A DNA stretch of 7,114 nucleotides, taken from assembly GCA_035559715.1 (NCBI GenBank), contig DATMAW010000022.1:1-7114 (forward strand), in the 5' to 3' direction. A program made the position numbers and the translations under genes. This document shows, one piece after another, positions 1 through 5,510 of the stretch (position 1 is its first letter; every line of letters starts with the position of its first letter). Under the pieces are notes generated by a model, which saw nothing but the letters and a program-made list of their open reading frames with translations, did no database searches and was not told the DNA's origin. The stretch comes from JACQHC01 sp035559715. Lineage in GTDB: Bacteria; Gemmatimonadota; Gemmatimonadetes; Gemmatimonadales; GWC2-71-9.

Positions 1-668
1 CCGCGCGTGATGAGCGCGGCCTTGCTGTTGTCCCCATACCCGAGCCCGTCCCCGATCCCCGCCGCGATGGCAATGACGTTTTTCGCGGCGCTGCATAGCT
101 CGACCCCGAGGACATCGGAGTTGGTGTACACCCGGAACATGGTGGTGGCGAGCAGCGCCTGGAGCCGGCTCGCCGTCTCCCCGTCCGCACAGGCGACCAC
201 GGCCGCGGTCGGCAGCGCGCGCGCCACCTCCTCGGCGTGGTTCGGGCCGGCCAGAGCTGCGATCCGCCCGGCGAAGCTCGGGCCGAGCTCCTCTGCGAGG
301 ACCTGCGAGGGCGTTCGCCAGGATTCCGGCTCGAGCCCCTTCGTTCCGTGGAGGACCAATACCTCGGGCCGCAGCAGGGGCCGCAGCTTGCGCGCCATCT
401 CGCGCATGTAGCTCGCGATCACCGCCACGATGACGGCATGCGCCCCCTCAACGGCGTGCTGGAGGTCCGCGGTCACCTCAACCCGGTCGGGAATGCAGAC
501 GCCTGGCAGGTACAGACAGTTCTCGCGCTCGGCCGAGATCCGCTGCGCCATCTCCGGGCGACGCGCCCACAGGCGGACCGTATGCCCCTGGGTGGCGAGT
601 TTGATCGCAAGCGCAGTCCCCCATCCGCCGGCGTTCAGAACGGCAACCCGAGCCACGCCCGCCTCCAT
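1..668 (-). CDS. gpsA: NAD(P)H-dependent glycerol-3-phosphate dehydrogenase, N-terminal part (truncated by window edge)
   Basis: Reduces dihydroxyacetone phosphate to sn-glycerol 3-phosphate in the cytoplasm, supplying the backbone for phospholipids. 222 codons are visible; the family is usually about 330 residues, so the C-terminal third lies beyond position 1. Visible motifs are a Rossmann-type loop at residues 10-18 (VLNAGGWGT), TKG at 109-111, AGPNHAEEVA at 140-149, and the family signature around Lys196 (AAKNVIAIAAGIGDGLGYG) followed by DNSKAALITR. Two cofactor-loop positions differ from the usual family pattern: Asn12 stands where the first glycine of GxGxWG is expected, and AVIAS (82-86) replaces the usual AVPS. 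The start at 668 has GGAGGGG (675-681) six bases upstream. An in-frame ATG at 683 directly follows a stop codon and would add only five residues. It is divergent from plsY, which uses its product. The family call is very secure; whether the variants change cofactor use is unknown. Confidence 0.93.
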   Translation of the reverse strand, partial: MEAGVARVAVLNAGGWGTALAIKLATQGHTVRLWARRPEMAQRISAERENCLYLPGVCIPDRVEVTADLQHAVEGAHAVIVAVIASYMREMARKLRPLLRPEVLVLHGTKGLEPESWRTPSQVLAEELGPSFAGRIAALAGPNHAEEVARALPTAAVVACADGETASRLQALLATTMFRVYTNSDVLGVELCSAAKNVIAIAAGIGDGLGYGDNSKAALITR

Positions 669-740
669 TGACAGCCCCTCCATTCAGCTGGCCAGCGCCC
701 GCCACCGTGGACTCATTCGGACCGCTTTCGGGTGTTTTGG

Positions 741-753
741 CCATGATTCATGG
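741..753. promoter_or_regulatory. 13-bp palindrome in the gpsA/plsY divergent spacer (possible operator)
   Basis: CCATGATTCATGG is a perfect palindrome with 6-bp arms around one central T. It sits in the 134-bp spacer between the divergent gpsA (start 668) and plsY (start 803), 50 bp before the plsY start. This placement suits an operator controlling both lipid genes, but no regulator is encoded nearby. I see no convincing -35/-10 pair for either gene in the spacer. Function is inference only. Confidence 0.35.
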
Positions 754-802
754 TAAACCACGCATGTCGAAGTGAGCCGCCGGAACACCTCAGGGATGGA
801 GC

Positions 803-1453
803 ATGCCCAGTTTGGAATATGTGGCCGTGATCCTCGGGGCCTACGTGCTCGGCAGCGTGCCAACGGGGGCCATTGTCGCTCGCGTGTACCGCAACGTTGA
901 CCTCACCAAGCTCGGGAGCGAGCGCACCGGTGCGACGAACACCGCGCGGGCACTCGGCCCGGGCGCCGGGCTGATCGTCCTCGTGGGCGATTTCGCGAAG
1001 GGCGCCCTCGCCGTCTGGTTCGCCCGGGAGGCCATTGGAACGGATGTCGCCGCGGGCATCGCCGGCTTCTTCGCCGTCGTCGGGCACACCAGGTCGCTCT
1101 TTCTCGCAGGCCGTGGTGGCCGCGGTGTGGGGACCGGCCTCGGGGGACTCGCCATCGCCTCCACCGGGATCTTCATCATCGCGGCGCTCACCGGCTGCAT
1201 CGTCTCAGCGGTGAGCCGGTACATCTCGCTCGGTTCGATTACGGGGTCGGCCGCGGCGACCCTCGCCGCGGTGGTGGCGTTCGCCGCCGGCATGGTGTCG
1301 GCGCCGCTGGCGGTCTACATCGTGGCGACGGCGCTCTTCATCATTGCTGCCCACGCGGACAACATCGCACGGCTCCGCGCCGGCACGGAGCGGCGGGTCG
1401 GCGCCCGCGTGCCAAGCGCTCGAGGTCCATCGCAGCGCCCAGGCCAGCCCTGA
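803..1453 (+). CDS. plsY: Glycerol-3-phosphate acyltransferase, PlsY family (membrane protein)
   Basis: Transfers an acyl group from acyl-phosphate to glycerol 3-phosphate, giving lysophosphatidic acid, the first membrane-bound step of phospholipid synthesis. The 216-residue product has the family's usual length and several hydrophobic segments (about 4-26, 54-75, 82-97, 113-136, 146-183). The three family motifs are in order: GSVPTG (17-22) with GSERTGATN (38-46); GHTRSLF...GRGGRGVGT (94-111); and HADNIARLRAGTE (184-196). They are recognisable but divergent. The usual Asn in GSxN-xGATN is Arg41, and GGKG of the glycine-rich loop is GGRG. The tail after residue 197 is Arg/Pro/Ser-rich and probably cytoplasmic. 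AGGG (792-795) lies seven bases before the ATG. It is divergent from gpsA, which makes its substrate, and convergent with the rib operon. Another function within the family is unlikely. Confidence 0.9.
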   Translation: MPSLEYVAVILGAYVLGSVPTGAIVARVYRNVDLTKLGSERTGATNTARALGPGAGLIVLVGDFAKGALAVWFAREAIGTDVAAGIAGFFAVVGHTRSLFLAGRGGRGVGTGLGGLAIASTGIFIIAALTGCIVSAVSRYISLGSITGSAAATLAAVVAFAAGMVSAPLAVYIVATALFIIAAHADNIARLRAGTERRVGARVPSARGPSQRPGQP

Positions 1454-1462
1454 CACAGCATG

Positions 1463-1498
1463 GGTCCCGAGGCGGCCACCGCCCCGGCCGTGCGGACC
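1463..1498. terminator. Imperfect hairpin between convergent plsY and ribH (weak bidirectional terminator candidate)
   Basis: The 47-bp gap between the stops of plsY and ribH holds GGTCC (1463-1467) pairing with GGACC (1494-1498), and inside it CGGCC (1473-1477) pairing with GGCCG (1486-1490). The two stems are separated by a small internal loop. Neither strand has a T-tract, so intrinsic termination is doubtful. It is listed because it is the only structure between two converging transcription units. Confidence 0.3.
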
Positions 1499-1500
1499 GC

Positions 1501-1971
1501 TCAGGCGCGCGGGAGCTGCTCCATCAGGTCGGCCATGCGGATGGCGTCCGCTGCGGCGTCGAACCCCTTGTTGCCGGCCTTCGTTCCGGCCCGCTCGATC
1601 GCCTGCTCGATAGTATCGGTCGTGAGGACTCCGAAGAGCACGGGGACGCCCGTCTCGCGCGAGGCGGCGGCGATCCCGGCCGCGGCCTGCGCCGCGACGT
1701 GCTCGAAGTGCGCCGTTTCCCCCCGGATCACCGCCCCGAGGCACACCACTGCCGCATACCGGCCGCTGTGCGCCAACGTCTTCGCCACGAGCGGCAGCTC
1801 GAAGGCCCCCGGCACATAGGCGATGTCGATCGCCTCTTCGGGCACCCCGTGCTGCCAAAACGCGGATTGCGCGCCCATGAGGAGTCGAGAGGTGATCAGC
1901 TCATTGAACTGGGCCACCACAATGGCGAAGCGCTTCCCCTCAGCGCGCAGACGACCCCGATACTCCGGCAT
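1501..1971 (-). CDS. ribH: 6,7-dimethyl-8-ribityllumazine synthase (lumazine synthase)
   Basis: Condenses 5-amino-6-ribitylaminouracil with 3,4-dihydroxy-2-butanone 4-phosphate to give lumazine, the penultimate step of riboflavin synthesis. Family members usually assemble into pentamers or 60-subunit capsids. The 156-residue product is full length. All expected active-site elements are present: FNELIT (22-27) in the substrate pocket, VPGAFELP (53-60), GAVIRGET (79-86) with the catalytic His88 in HFEHV, GVLTTDT (114-120), and Arg127 followed by AGTKAGNKG near the C-terminus. The start at 1971 is preceded by a run of seven G residues that can serve as a Shine-Dalgarno. It is the last gene of the rib operon, 79 bp after the ribBA stop, a wider gap than elsewhere in the operon. 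Confidence 0.97.
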   Translation of the reverse strand: MPEYRGRLRAEGKRFAIVVAQFNELITSRLLMGAQSAFWQHGVPEEAIDIAYVPGAFELPLVAKTLAHSGRYAAVVCLGAVIRGETAHFEHVAAQAAAGIAAASRETGVPVLFGVLTTDTIEQAIERAGTKAGNKGFDAAADAIRMADLMEQLPRA

Positions 1972-1983
1972 AGCCCCCCCAAC

Positions 1984-2009
1984 GAGCTCCGGCCGAATAT
2001 GCGGAGCTC
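1984..2009. repeat. Small perfect inverted repeat in the ribBA-ribH spacer
   Basis: GAGCTCCG (1984-1991) and CGGAGCTC (2002-2009) form a perfect 8-bp stem with a 10-base loop in the 79-bp gap between ribBA and ribH. On the transcript (minus) strand it ends about 12 bases before the ribH start, next to the G-rich ribosome-binding site. It is not followed by a U-run, so it does not look like a terminator. It could be an RNA-processing or translation-modulating hairpin, or chance. Confidence 0.4.
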
Positions 2010-2050
2010 CGTGCGACGGTGGTTGGCAGACAGGCTGCCCGTAGTCCTGC

Positions 2051-3253
2051 TCAGTCGAGTCCGAGCAAGTGGCCCAGCTTGTGCTGCTTTACCCGAAGGT
2101 ACTGGCGGTTGTTCTCGTTGGGCTCGATGATCAGAGGCACCCGCTCCACCGCCTCGAGACCAAACGCCTCGATCCCAACCCGCTTCGCGGGGTTGTTAGT
2201 CAGCAGGCGCATCTTCCGGACCCCGAGGTCCACAAGGATCTGCGCCCCAAGTCCGTAATCCCGTGGGTCCGGCGGGAAGCCGAGGTGCTCATTCGCCTCC
2301 ACCGTGTCCATCCCCGCGTCCTGGAGCTGGTAGGCGCGGATCTTGTTGACGAGCCCGATCCCTCGGCCCTCCTGGCGCATGTAGAGCACGACGCCCCGGC
2401 CCTCCTCGCTGATCATCTTCATCGCCTGATGGAGCTGAACGCCGCAATCGCAGCGCATGGAGCCGAAGACGTCCCCGGTCAGACATTCCGAGTGGGCTCG
2501 GACCAGCGGTGGTGGCTCGCCGCTGATGTCGCCCTGGACCAGCGCCACATGGTGCTTATCGTCGACGACGGACTCATAGACATGGAGCGCCCACTCGCCG
2601 TATGGAGTCGGGATCCGCGTCTGGGCGATCTTGCGGATGAGGCGCTCGGTGCGCTGGCGATATTCCACCAGAGAAGCCACAGAGATGATCTTGATGCCGT
2701 GCTCCTGGGAGAACTTCTCTAGCTCTGGCAGGCGCGCCATCGTGCCGTCGTCGTTCATGATCTCGCAGATCACGGCGGCAGGATAGAGACCCGCCAGTTT
2801 CGCCAGGTCTACCGAGGCCTCGGTCTGACCAGTCCGGCGCAGGACGCCGCCCTCCGCGTACCGCAGCGGGAAGACATGGCCCGGTCGGGAGAGGTCGGAT
2901 GGGCGGGTGTTCGGATCGATGAGCGCGCGCACGGTTGCCGCGCGATCCGCCGCGGAGATTCCCGTGCTCACGCCTTTCCGGGCGTCCACCGCTACGGTAA
3001 ACGCCGTCCCGTAGCTGGACGTGTTGGACTCCACCATCATCGGGATCTCGAGCTCTTCCAGCCGCTGGCCGATGATCGGCACGCAGATCAGCCCTCGACC
3101 ATACTTGGCCATGAAATTGATCGCTTCAGGCGTGACGTGCTCCGCCGCGATGGCGAGGTCACCCTCGTTCTCGCGGTCTTCGTCGTCCACGATGATGACG
3201 AAGTGGCCTCGTTTGAACTCTTCGATCGCCTCGGGAATGCTGGCGAATGGCAC
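2051..3253 (-). CDS. ribBA: Bifunctional 3,4-dihydroxy-2-butanone-4-phosphate synthase / GTP cyclohydrolase II
   Basis: Starts both riboflavin branches: the N-terminal RibB domain converts ribulose 5-phosphate to dihydroxybutanone phosphate, and the C-terminal RibA domain opens GTP. With the GTG start chosen here the product is 400 residues, normal for the fusion. RibB (about 1-200) shows DDEDRENEGD (23-32), YGTAFTV (81-87), RPGHVFPL (123-130) and CEIMNDDGTMAR (163-174). RibA (about 205-400) shows TPYGEW (216-221), the zinc-site cysteines 257, 268 and 270 in ECLTGDVFGSMRCDCG, MRQEGRGIGL (292-301), DYGLGAQIL (332-340) and LLTNNPAKR (350-358). One oddity is GQTEAS at 142-147, where E. coli and Bacillus enzymes have GHTEA; that His is reported as a metal ligand. 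The frame stays open to an ATG at 3310 inside ribE, but AGGAGG lies six bases before the GTG at 3253, and the protein then begins like its relatives (PFASIPEAIEEF). Confidence 0.95.
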   Translation of the reverse strand: MPFASIPEAIEEFKRGHFVIIVDDEDRENEGDLAIAAEHVTPEAINFMAKYGRGLICVPIIGQRLEELEIPMMVESNTSSYGTAFTVAVDARKGVSTGISAADRAATVRALIDPNTRPSDLSRPGHVFPLRYAEGGVLRRTGQTEASVDLAKLAGLYPAAVICEIMNDDGTMARLPELEKFSQEHGIKIISVASLVEYRQRTERLIRKIAQTRIPTPYGEWALHVYESVVDDKHHVALVQGDISGEPPPLVRAHSECLTGDVFGSMRCDCGVQLHQAMKMISEEGRGVVLYMRQEGRGIGLVNKIRAYQLQDAGMDTVEANEHLGFPPDPRDYGLGAQILVDLGVRKMRLLTNNPAKRVGIEAFGLEAVERVPLIIEPNENNRQYLRVKQHKLGHLLGLD

Positions 3254-3259
3254 GTCCAC

Positions 3260-3265
3260 CCTCCT
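3260..3265 (-). promoter_or_regulatory. Ribosome-binding site that sets the ribBA start
   Basis: AGGAGG on the minus strand, with a six-base spacer to GTG at 3253. It rules for a GTG start over the upstream ATG at 3310, which would overlap the ribE end by 35 bases and add an Arg-rich leader not typical of RibBA. A second GTG at 3259 is in frame but directly abuts the AGGAGG, leaving no spacer. Confidence 0.8.
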
Positions 3266-3275
3266 CGGGCGCAGG

Positions 3276-3926
3276 TCAGCCGTCCGCTGGGGCCAGCGCC
3301 GCCGCGTCATCGCGTCGGGCCGTCACGTCCCCAGCCCGTCTGCTCCCCAGAACGCTCTCCACGTATTTCGCAATGATGTCGACTTCGATATTGACCGCGT
3401 CACCGACGCGCTTGTCCACGAGGGCCACGTGCTCCTGCGTATAGGCCACCAGGGCCACGGAGAACCGGTTCCGTGAACGGGCAGCGACCGTCAAGCTCAC
3501 GCCATCTACGGCCACGAACCCCTTCTCGACGATGTAGGGCGCCAGTGCGTCCGGCACTTCGTAGGTGACCAAGAGCGAGTCCCCCTCGGGACGGACGTCA
3601 ACCACGTGCGCGACGCCGTCCACATGCCCCTGGACGATGTGGCCGCCCAGCCGGCCCCCCACCGCCAGCGCCCGTTCGAGGTTCACCCGTGTCCCCGGCT
3701 GCACACTGCCGAGCGTCGTCCGCCGCAGGGTCTCTGGCGCGAGGCCAACCTCGAATCCCTCGTCGTCGAGTGCGGTGATCGTCAGGCATGCGCCATCCAC
3801 GCTCACGCTATCGCCGAGCTGCAGCCCATCCCGCGCGCGCAACGCGCGGACCGAGAGGCGCACGTGGTCACCCGCGCGTTCCAGCGCTCGGACCACGCCG
3901 ACTTCTTCGATGATGCCAGTGAACAT
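3276..3926 (-). CDS. ribE: Riboflavin synthase (alpha subunit type, two lumazine-binding barrels)
   Basis: Dismutates two molecules of lumazine into riboflavin and a recycled pyrimidine, the last step of the pathway; family enzymes act as trimers. The 216-residue protein has the family's internal duplication. The first barrel starts with MFTGIIEEVG and carries DGACLTI (44-50). The second starts after GGHIVQGHVDG (94-104) and carries VDGVSLTV (140-147), ending with EVDIIAKYVE (181-190). The last about 25 residues (Arg/Ala/Asp-rich) are outside the conserved fold. The frame is open to 4010, but the conserved N-terminus and GGGAGGGG (3931-3938) four bases upstream fix the ATG at 3926. That ATG shares one base with the ribD stop (TGATG), so the two are probably translationally coupled. 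The gap to ribBA is 22 bp. Confidence 0.96.
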   Translation of the reverse strand: MFTGIIEEVGVVRALERAGDHVRLSVRALRARDGLQLGDSVSVDGACLTITALDDEGFEVGLAPETLRRTTLGSVQPGTRVNLERALAVGGRLGGHIVQGHVDGVAHVVDVRPEGDSLLVTYEVPDALAPYIVEKGFVAVDGVSLTVAARSRNRFSVALVAYTQEHVALVDKRVGDAVNIEVDIIAKYVESVLGSRRAGDVTARRDDAAALAPADG

Positions 3927-5074
3927 CAGGCCCCTCCCGCTCCGACAGGCCCGCCAGCGCTCGGCTCGCAGCGGCGAACGTACGCAGAGAGCATCACGTC
4001 TCGTCCGCACACCTCCCAGCGTGGATCGACCAGCTCCATCGCCTGGTCCATACGGGCCAGCCCCTCACCGCCCACCGGCGTGGGCGCCGTGCGCCCACCG
4101 ACGATCTTGGGTGCCACGAAGGCGAGCACCGCGTCGACGACGCGGCGCTGGAGCAGGCTCCAGGCGAGCGTGCCGCCGCACTCGGCGAGCACGGACGTCA
4201 CGCCTCGCTTGCCCAACGCCTGCAGCGCCGCCACAACGTCCACGCCGCCATCTCCTTCGGGCAGCACCAGCGTCTCGACGCCGTAGGACTCGAGCTCCCG
4301 GAGACGCGCCACCGACGCCCGCTCCGTCGTGCAGACGAGCGTGGTCCCGGGGAGCCCGCCGGAGACCAGCCGCGCCGTGACCGGCAGACGCCCAGTCGTG
4401 TCCAGCACGACTCGCAGCGGCTGATGCGCCGGCTCAAGCGCCGCGTCTCCCCACTCGCCGGGCCGTGCAGTGAGTTGCGGGTCGTCCGCCAGCACCGTCC
4501 CGATCCCAACCATGACCGCATCCACGCTCGCCCGCAGGCGCGCCACGTACCGGCGAGCTTCGCTCCCGGTGATCCAGAAGGAGGCGCCGGTTCGGGTCGC
4601 GATCTTGCCATCCACGGTCATAGCGAACTTCAGCGTGACGAACGGTCGGCCGGTGCGCACCCAGGTGAAATAGCCCTCATTGAGCTTGCGGGCCTCCGCC
4701 TCGTGCGCTCCGACGAGCACGGGCACGCCGGCCGCGCGGAGGATCTCTGCCCCTTTCCCGTTCACCCATGGGCTCGGGTCGAGCGTGGCGGCGTGCACTT
4801 CCGCCACGCCGGCGGCGAGGATCGCGTCGGTGCAGGGCGGGGTCCGTCCAAAGTGGGAGCACGGCTCGAGCGTCACATAGAGCGCAGCGCCTCTCGCTCG
4901 ATCACCGGCCGCGCGAAGCGCAACCACCTCTGCGTGCGCCTGGCCGACGGGTTGGGTCCAGCCCTCCCCGACGATCTCCCCATCCCGCACCACCACGGCG
5001 CCGACCGCCGGGTTCGGGCTGCACCATCCTTGGGCCCGACGCGCCAGCTCCAGGGCACGCTCCATATAGTCCAT
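3926..5074 (-). CDS. ribD: Bifunctional diaminohydroxyphosphoribosylaminopyrimidine deaminase / 5-amino-6-(5-phosphoribosylamino)uracil reductase
   Basis: Carries out the second and third steps of the GTP branch: deamination of the pyrimidine, then NADPH-dependent reduction of the ribosyl side chain. The product is 382 residues, normal for fused RibD. The deaminase domain (about 1-145) has SPNPAVGAVVV (19-29), the catalytic and zinc motif HAE (47-49) and PCSHFGRTPPC (71-81, Cys72 and Cys81). The reductase domain (about 145-366) has KFAMTVDGKIAT (149-160), FWITGSEAR (166-174), ADDPQLTAR (196-204), AECGGTLAW (297-305) and APKIVGG (321-327). The C-terminal tail (370-382) is Gly/Ala/Pro-rich and its codons overlap the ribE ribosome-binding site. 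First gene of the operon, 93 bp after the leader terminator; its start codon is preceded by a purine-rich AGAGGGCAGG. An in-frame ATG three codons in is an alternative start. Confidence 0.96.
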   Translation of the reverse strand: MDYMERALELARRAQGWCSPNPAVGAVVVRDGEIVGEGWTQPVGQAHAEVVALRAAGDRARGAALYVTLEPCSHFGRTPPCTDAILAAGVAEVHAATLDPSPWVNGKGAEILRAAGVPVLVGAHEAEARKLNEGYFTWVRTGRPFVTLKFAMTVDGKIATRTGASFWITGSEARRYVARLRASVDAVMVGIGTVLADDPQLTARPGEWGDAALEPAHQPLRVVLDTTGRLPVTARLVSGGLPGTTLVCTTERASVARLRELESYGVETLVLPEGDGGVDVVAALQALGKRGVTSVLAECGGTLAWSLLQRRVVDAVLAFVAPKIVGGRTAPTPVGGEGLARMDQAMELVDPRWEVCGRDVMLSAYVRRCEPSAGGPVGAGGA

Positions 5075-5167
5075 ACACCTGCCCTCTGGCCCTCAGCCAG
5101 TACCGGTCCACCCAGCGGGGAGCGCCCCGCGTGCCTCCGAGCCGTCGCATGGAGGCGCCGGTTCAAC

Positions 5168-5205
5168 AAAAATGCGACTCGAAGACACTGCGTCCTCGAG
5201 TCGCA
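5168..5205 (-). terminator. Intrinsic terminator of the FMN riboswitch
   Basis: On the minus-strand RNA, a 14-bp stem (arms 5192-5205 and 5173-5186, one G-U pair) with a 5-base loop is followed directly by five U residues (5172-5168). This is a textbook rho-independent terminator. It sits 14 bases after the aptamer and 93 bases before ribD. It is the OFF state of the leader: with FMN bound, transcription is expected to stop here. Confidence 0.93.
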
Positions 5206-5225
5206 CACTACGACGCCGTGCCTTC
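5181..5225 (-). promoter_or_regulatory. Antiterminator helix of the FMN riboswitch
   Basis: RNA from 5225 to 5218 (GAAGGCAC) pairs fully, with one G-U, with 5188 to 5181 (GUGUCUUC). After one G-A mismatch, 5216-5212 (GCGUC) pairs with 5194-5190 (GACGC). This 13-pair helix uses the 3' strand of aptamer helix P1 (5220-5225) and also six bases of the terminator 3' arm and three of its 5' arm. P1 and the terminator are therefore mutually exclusive with it. This is the expected ON state without FMN. Read by eye; energies were not computed. Confidence 0.8.
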
Positions 5226-5384
5226 TCCCATCCGGACTCTACCGTCGGCTCTGGACTCGCACCAGATCTGCCCCCCACGCTGTGAGAGGCTCGCGGGCTC
5301 TCGGAGGACGAGCGCCGAGCCGGCCTCCGATTACCGCCGGTCAGGAATTGCCCGCCGCACGCGGGCTCACCTTGCCCCGAAGGC
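5220..5384 (-). ncRNA. FMN riboswitch aptamer (RFN element)
   Basis: Binds flavin mononucleotide in the nascent rib leader RNA and represses the operon when FMN is plentiful. The conserved family blocks are all present on the minus strand: P1 GCCUUC (5384-5379) pairing with GAAGGC (5225-5220); CUUCGGGGCAAGGUGA; AAUUCCUGACCGGCGGUAAU; P3 closed by CGGAGG and CCUCCG; AGAGCCCGCGAGCC; AGAUCUGGUGCGAGUCCAGA with the CUGG/CCAG stem; and GCCGACGGUAGAGUCCGGAU followed by GGGAGAAGG. The P2 loop carries an added 6-bp hairpin (5350-5366). The element is directly followed by the antiterminator/terminator pair and then ribD, so it acts on transcription. Confidence 0.97.
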
Positions 5385-5409
5385 GCTTGCCTATCTCATT
5401 GTCCGCTGG

Positions 5410-5417
5410 ATTTTATA
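5410..5417 (-). promoter_or_regulatory. Probable -10 element of the rib operon promoter
   Basis: TATAAAAT on the minus strand is a good -10 match in otherwise GC-rich DNA. It would start transcription near 5405, about 20 bases before aptamer helix P1, a sensible riboswitch leader. No good -35 is seen: with a 17-base spacer the hexamer is GCAGGC (5435-5440), inside the citrate synthase 3' hairpin. An activator or a non-consensus sigma contact is possible. Confidence 0.5.
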
Positions 5418-5428
5418 CCGAAATCGCG

Positions 5429-5461
5429 CGAGCCGCCTGCGGGGTGCCCGCAGGCGGCTCG
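5429..5461. terminator. Perfect 15-bp hairpin after citrate synthase (probable terminator)
   Basis: Arms 5429-5443 and 5447-5461 are perfectly complementary around a 3-base loop. The hairpin lies 49 bp after the citrate synthase stop. It is very GC-rich and very stable, but no U-run follows on the minus strand (the next bases read CGCGATTTCGG). It is therefore better described as a U-poor terminator or a 3'-end-protecting hairpin than as a canonical intrinsic terminator. It probably insulates the rib leader from citrate synthase readthrough. Confidence 0.6.
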
Positions 5462-5510
5462 GACCGCCATCGCCAAACCGCAGCCAGGGATGTGGACGAG
5501 CGCGTCATCC

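Noticed and set aside
7..756. Plus-strand open frames of 108-144 codons over the gpsA region
   Set aside because: They are antisense to a clearly conserved GpsA reading frame, rich in Arg/Pro/Ser as expected for shadow frames in GC-rich DNA, and show no family motifs.
3254..3310. Upstream ATG (3310) as the ribBA start
   Set aside because: It would overlap ribE and add an Arg-rich leader. The GTG at 3253 has an ideal AGGAGG and yields the family N-terminus.
3927..4010. Upstream start for ribE giving 28 extra residues
   Set aside because: The riboflavin synthase family begins at MFTGII, which has its own strong Shine-Dalgarno; the extra stretch overlaps ribD in another frame.
4580..5164. A 14-base direct repeat (GGAGGCGCCGGTTC) at 4580-4593 and 5151-5164
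   Set aside because: One copy is inside the ribD reductase coding sequence. It is short and GC-rich, with no flanking duplication or mobile-element hallmark, and most likely chance.
5384..5405. Minimal upstream ORF (ATG AGA TAG) in the rib leader before the aptamer
   Set aside because: It is only two codons, with no clear ribosome-binding site. The FMN riboswitch already explains leader control.
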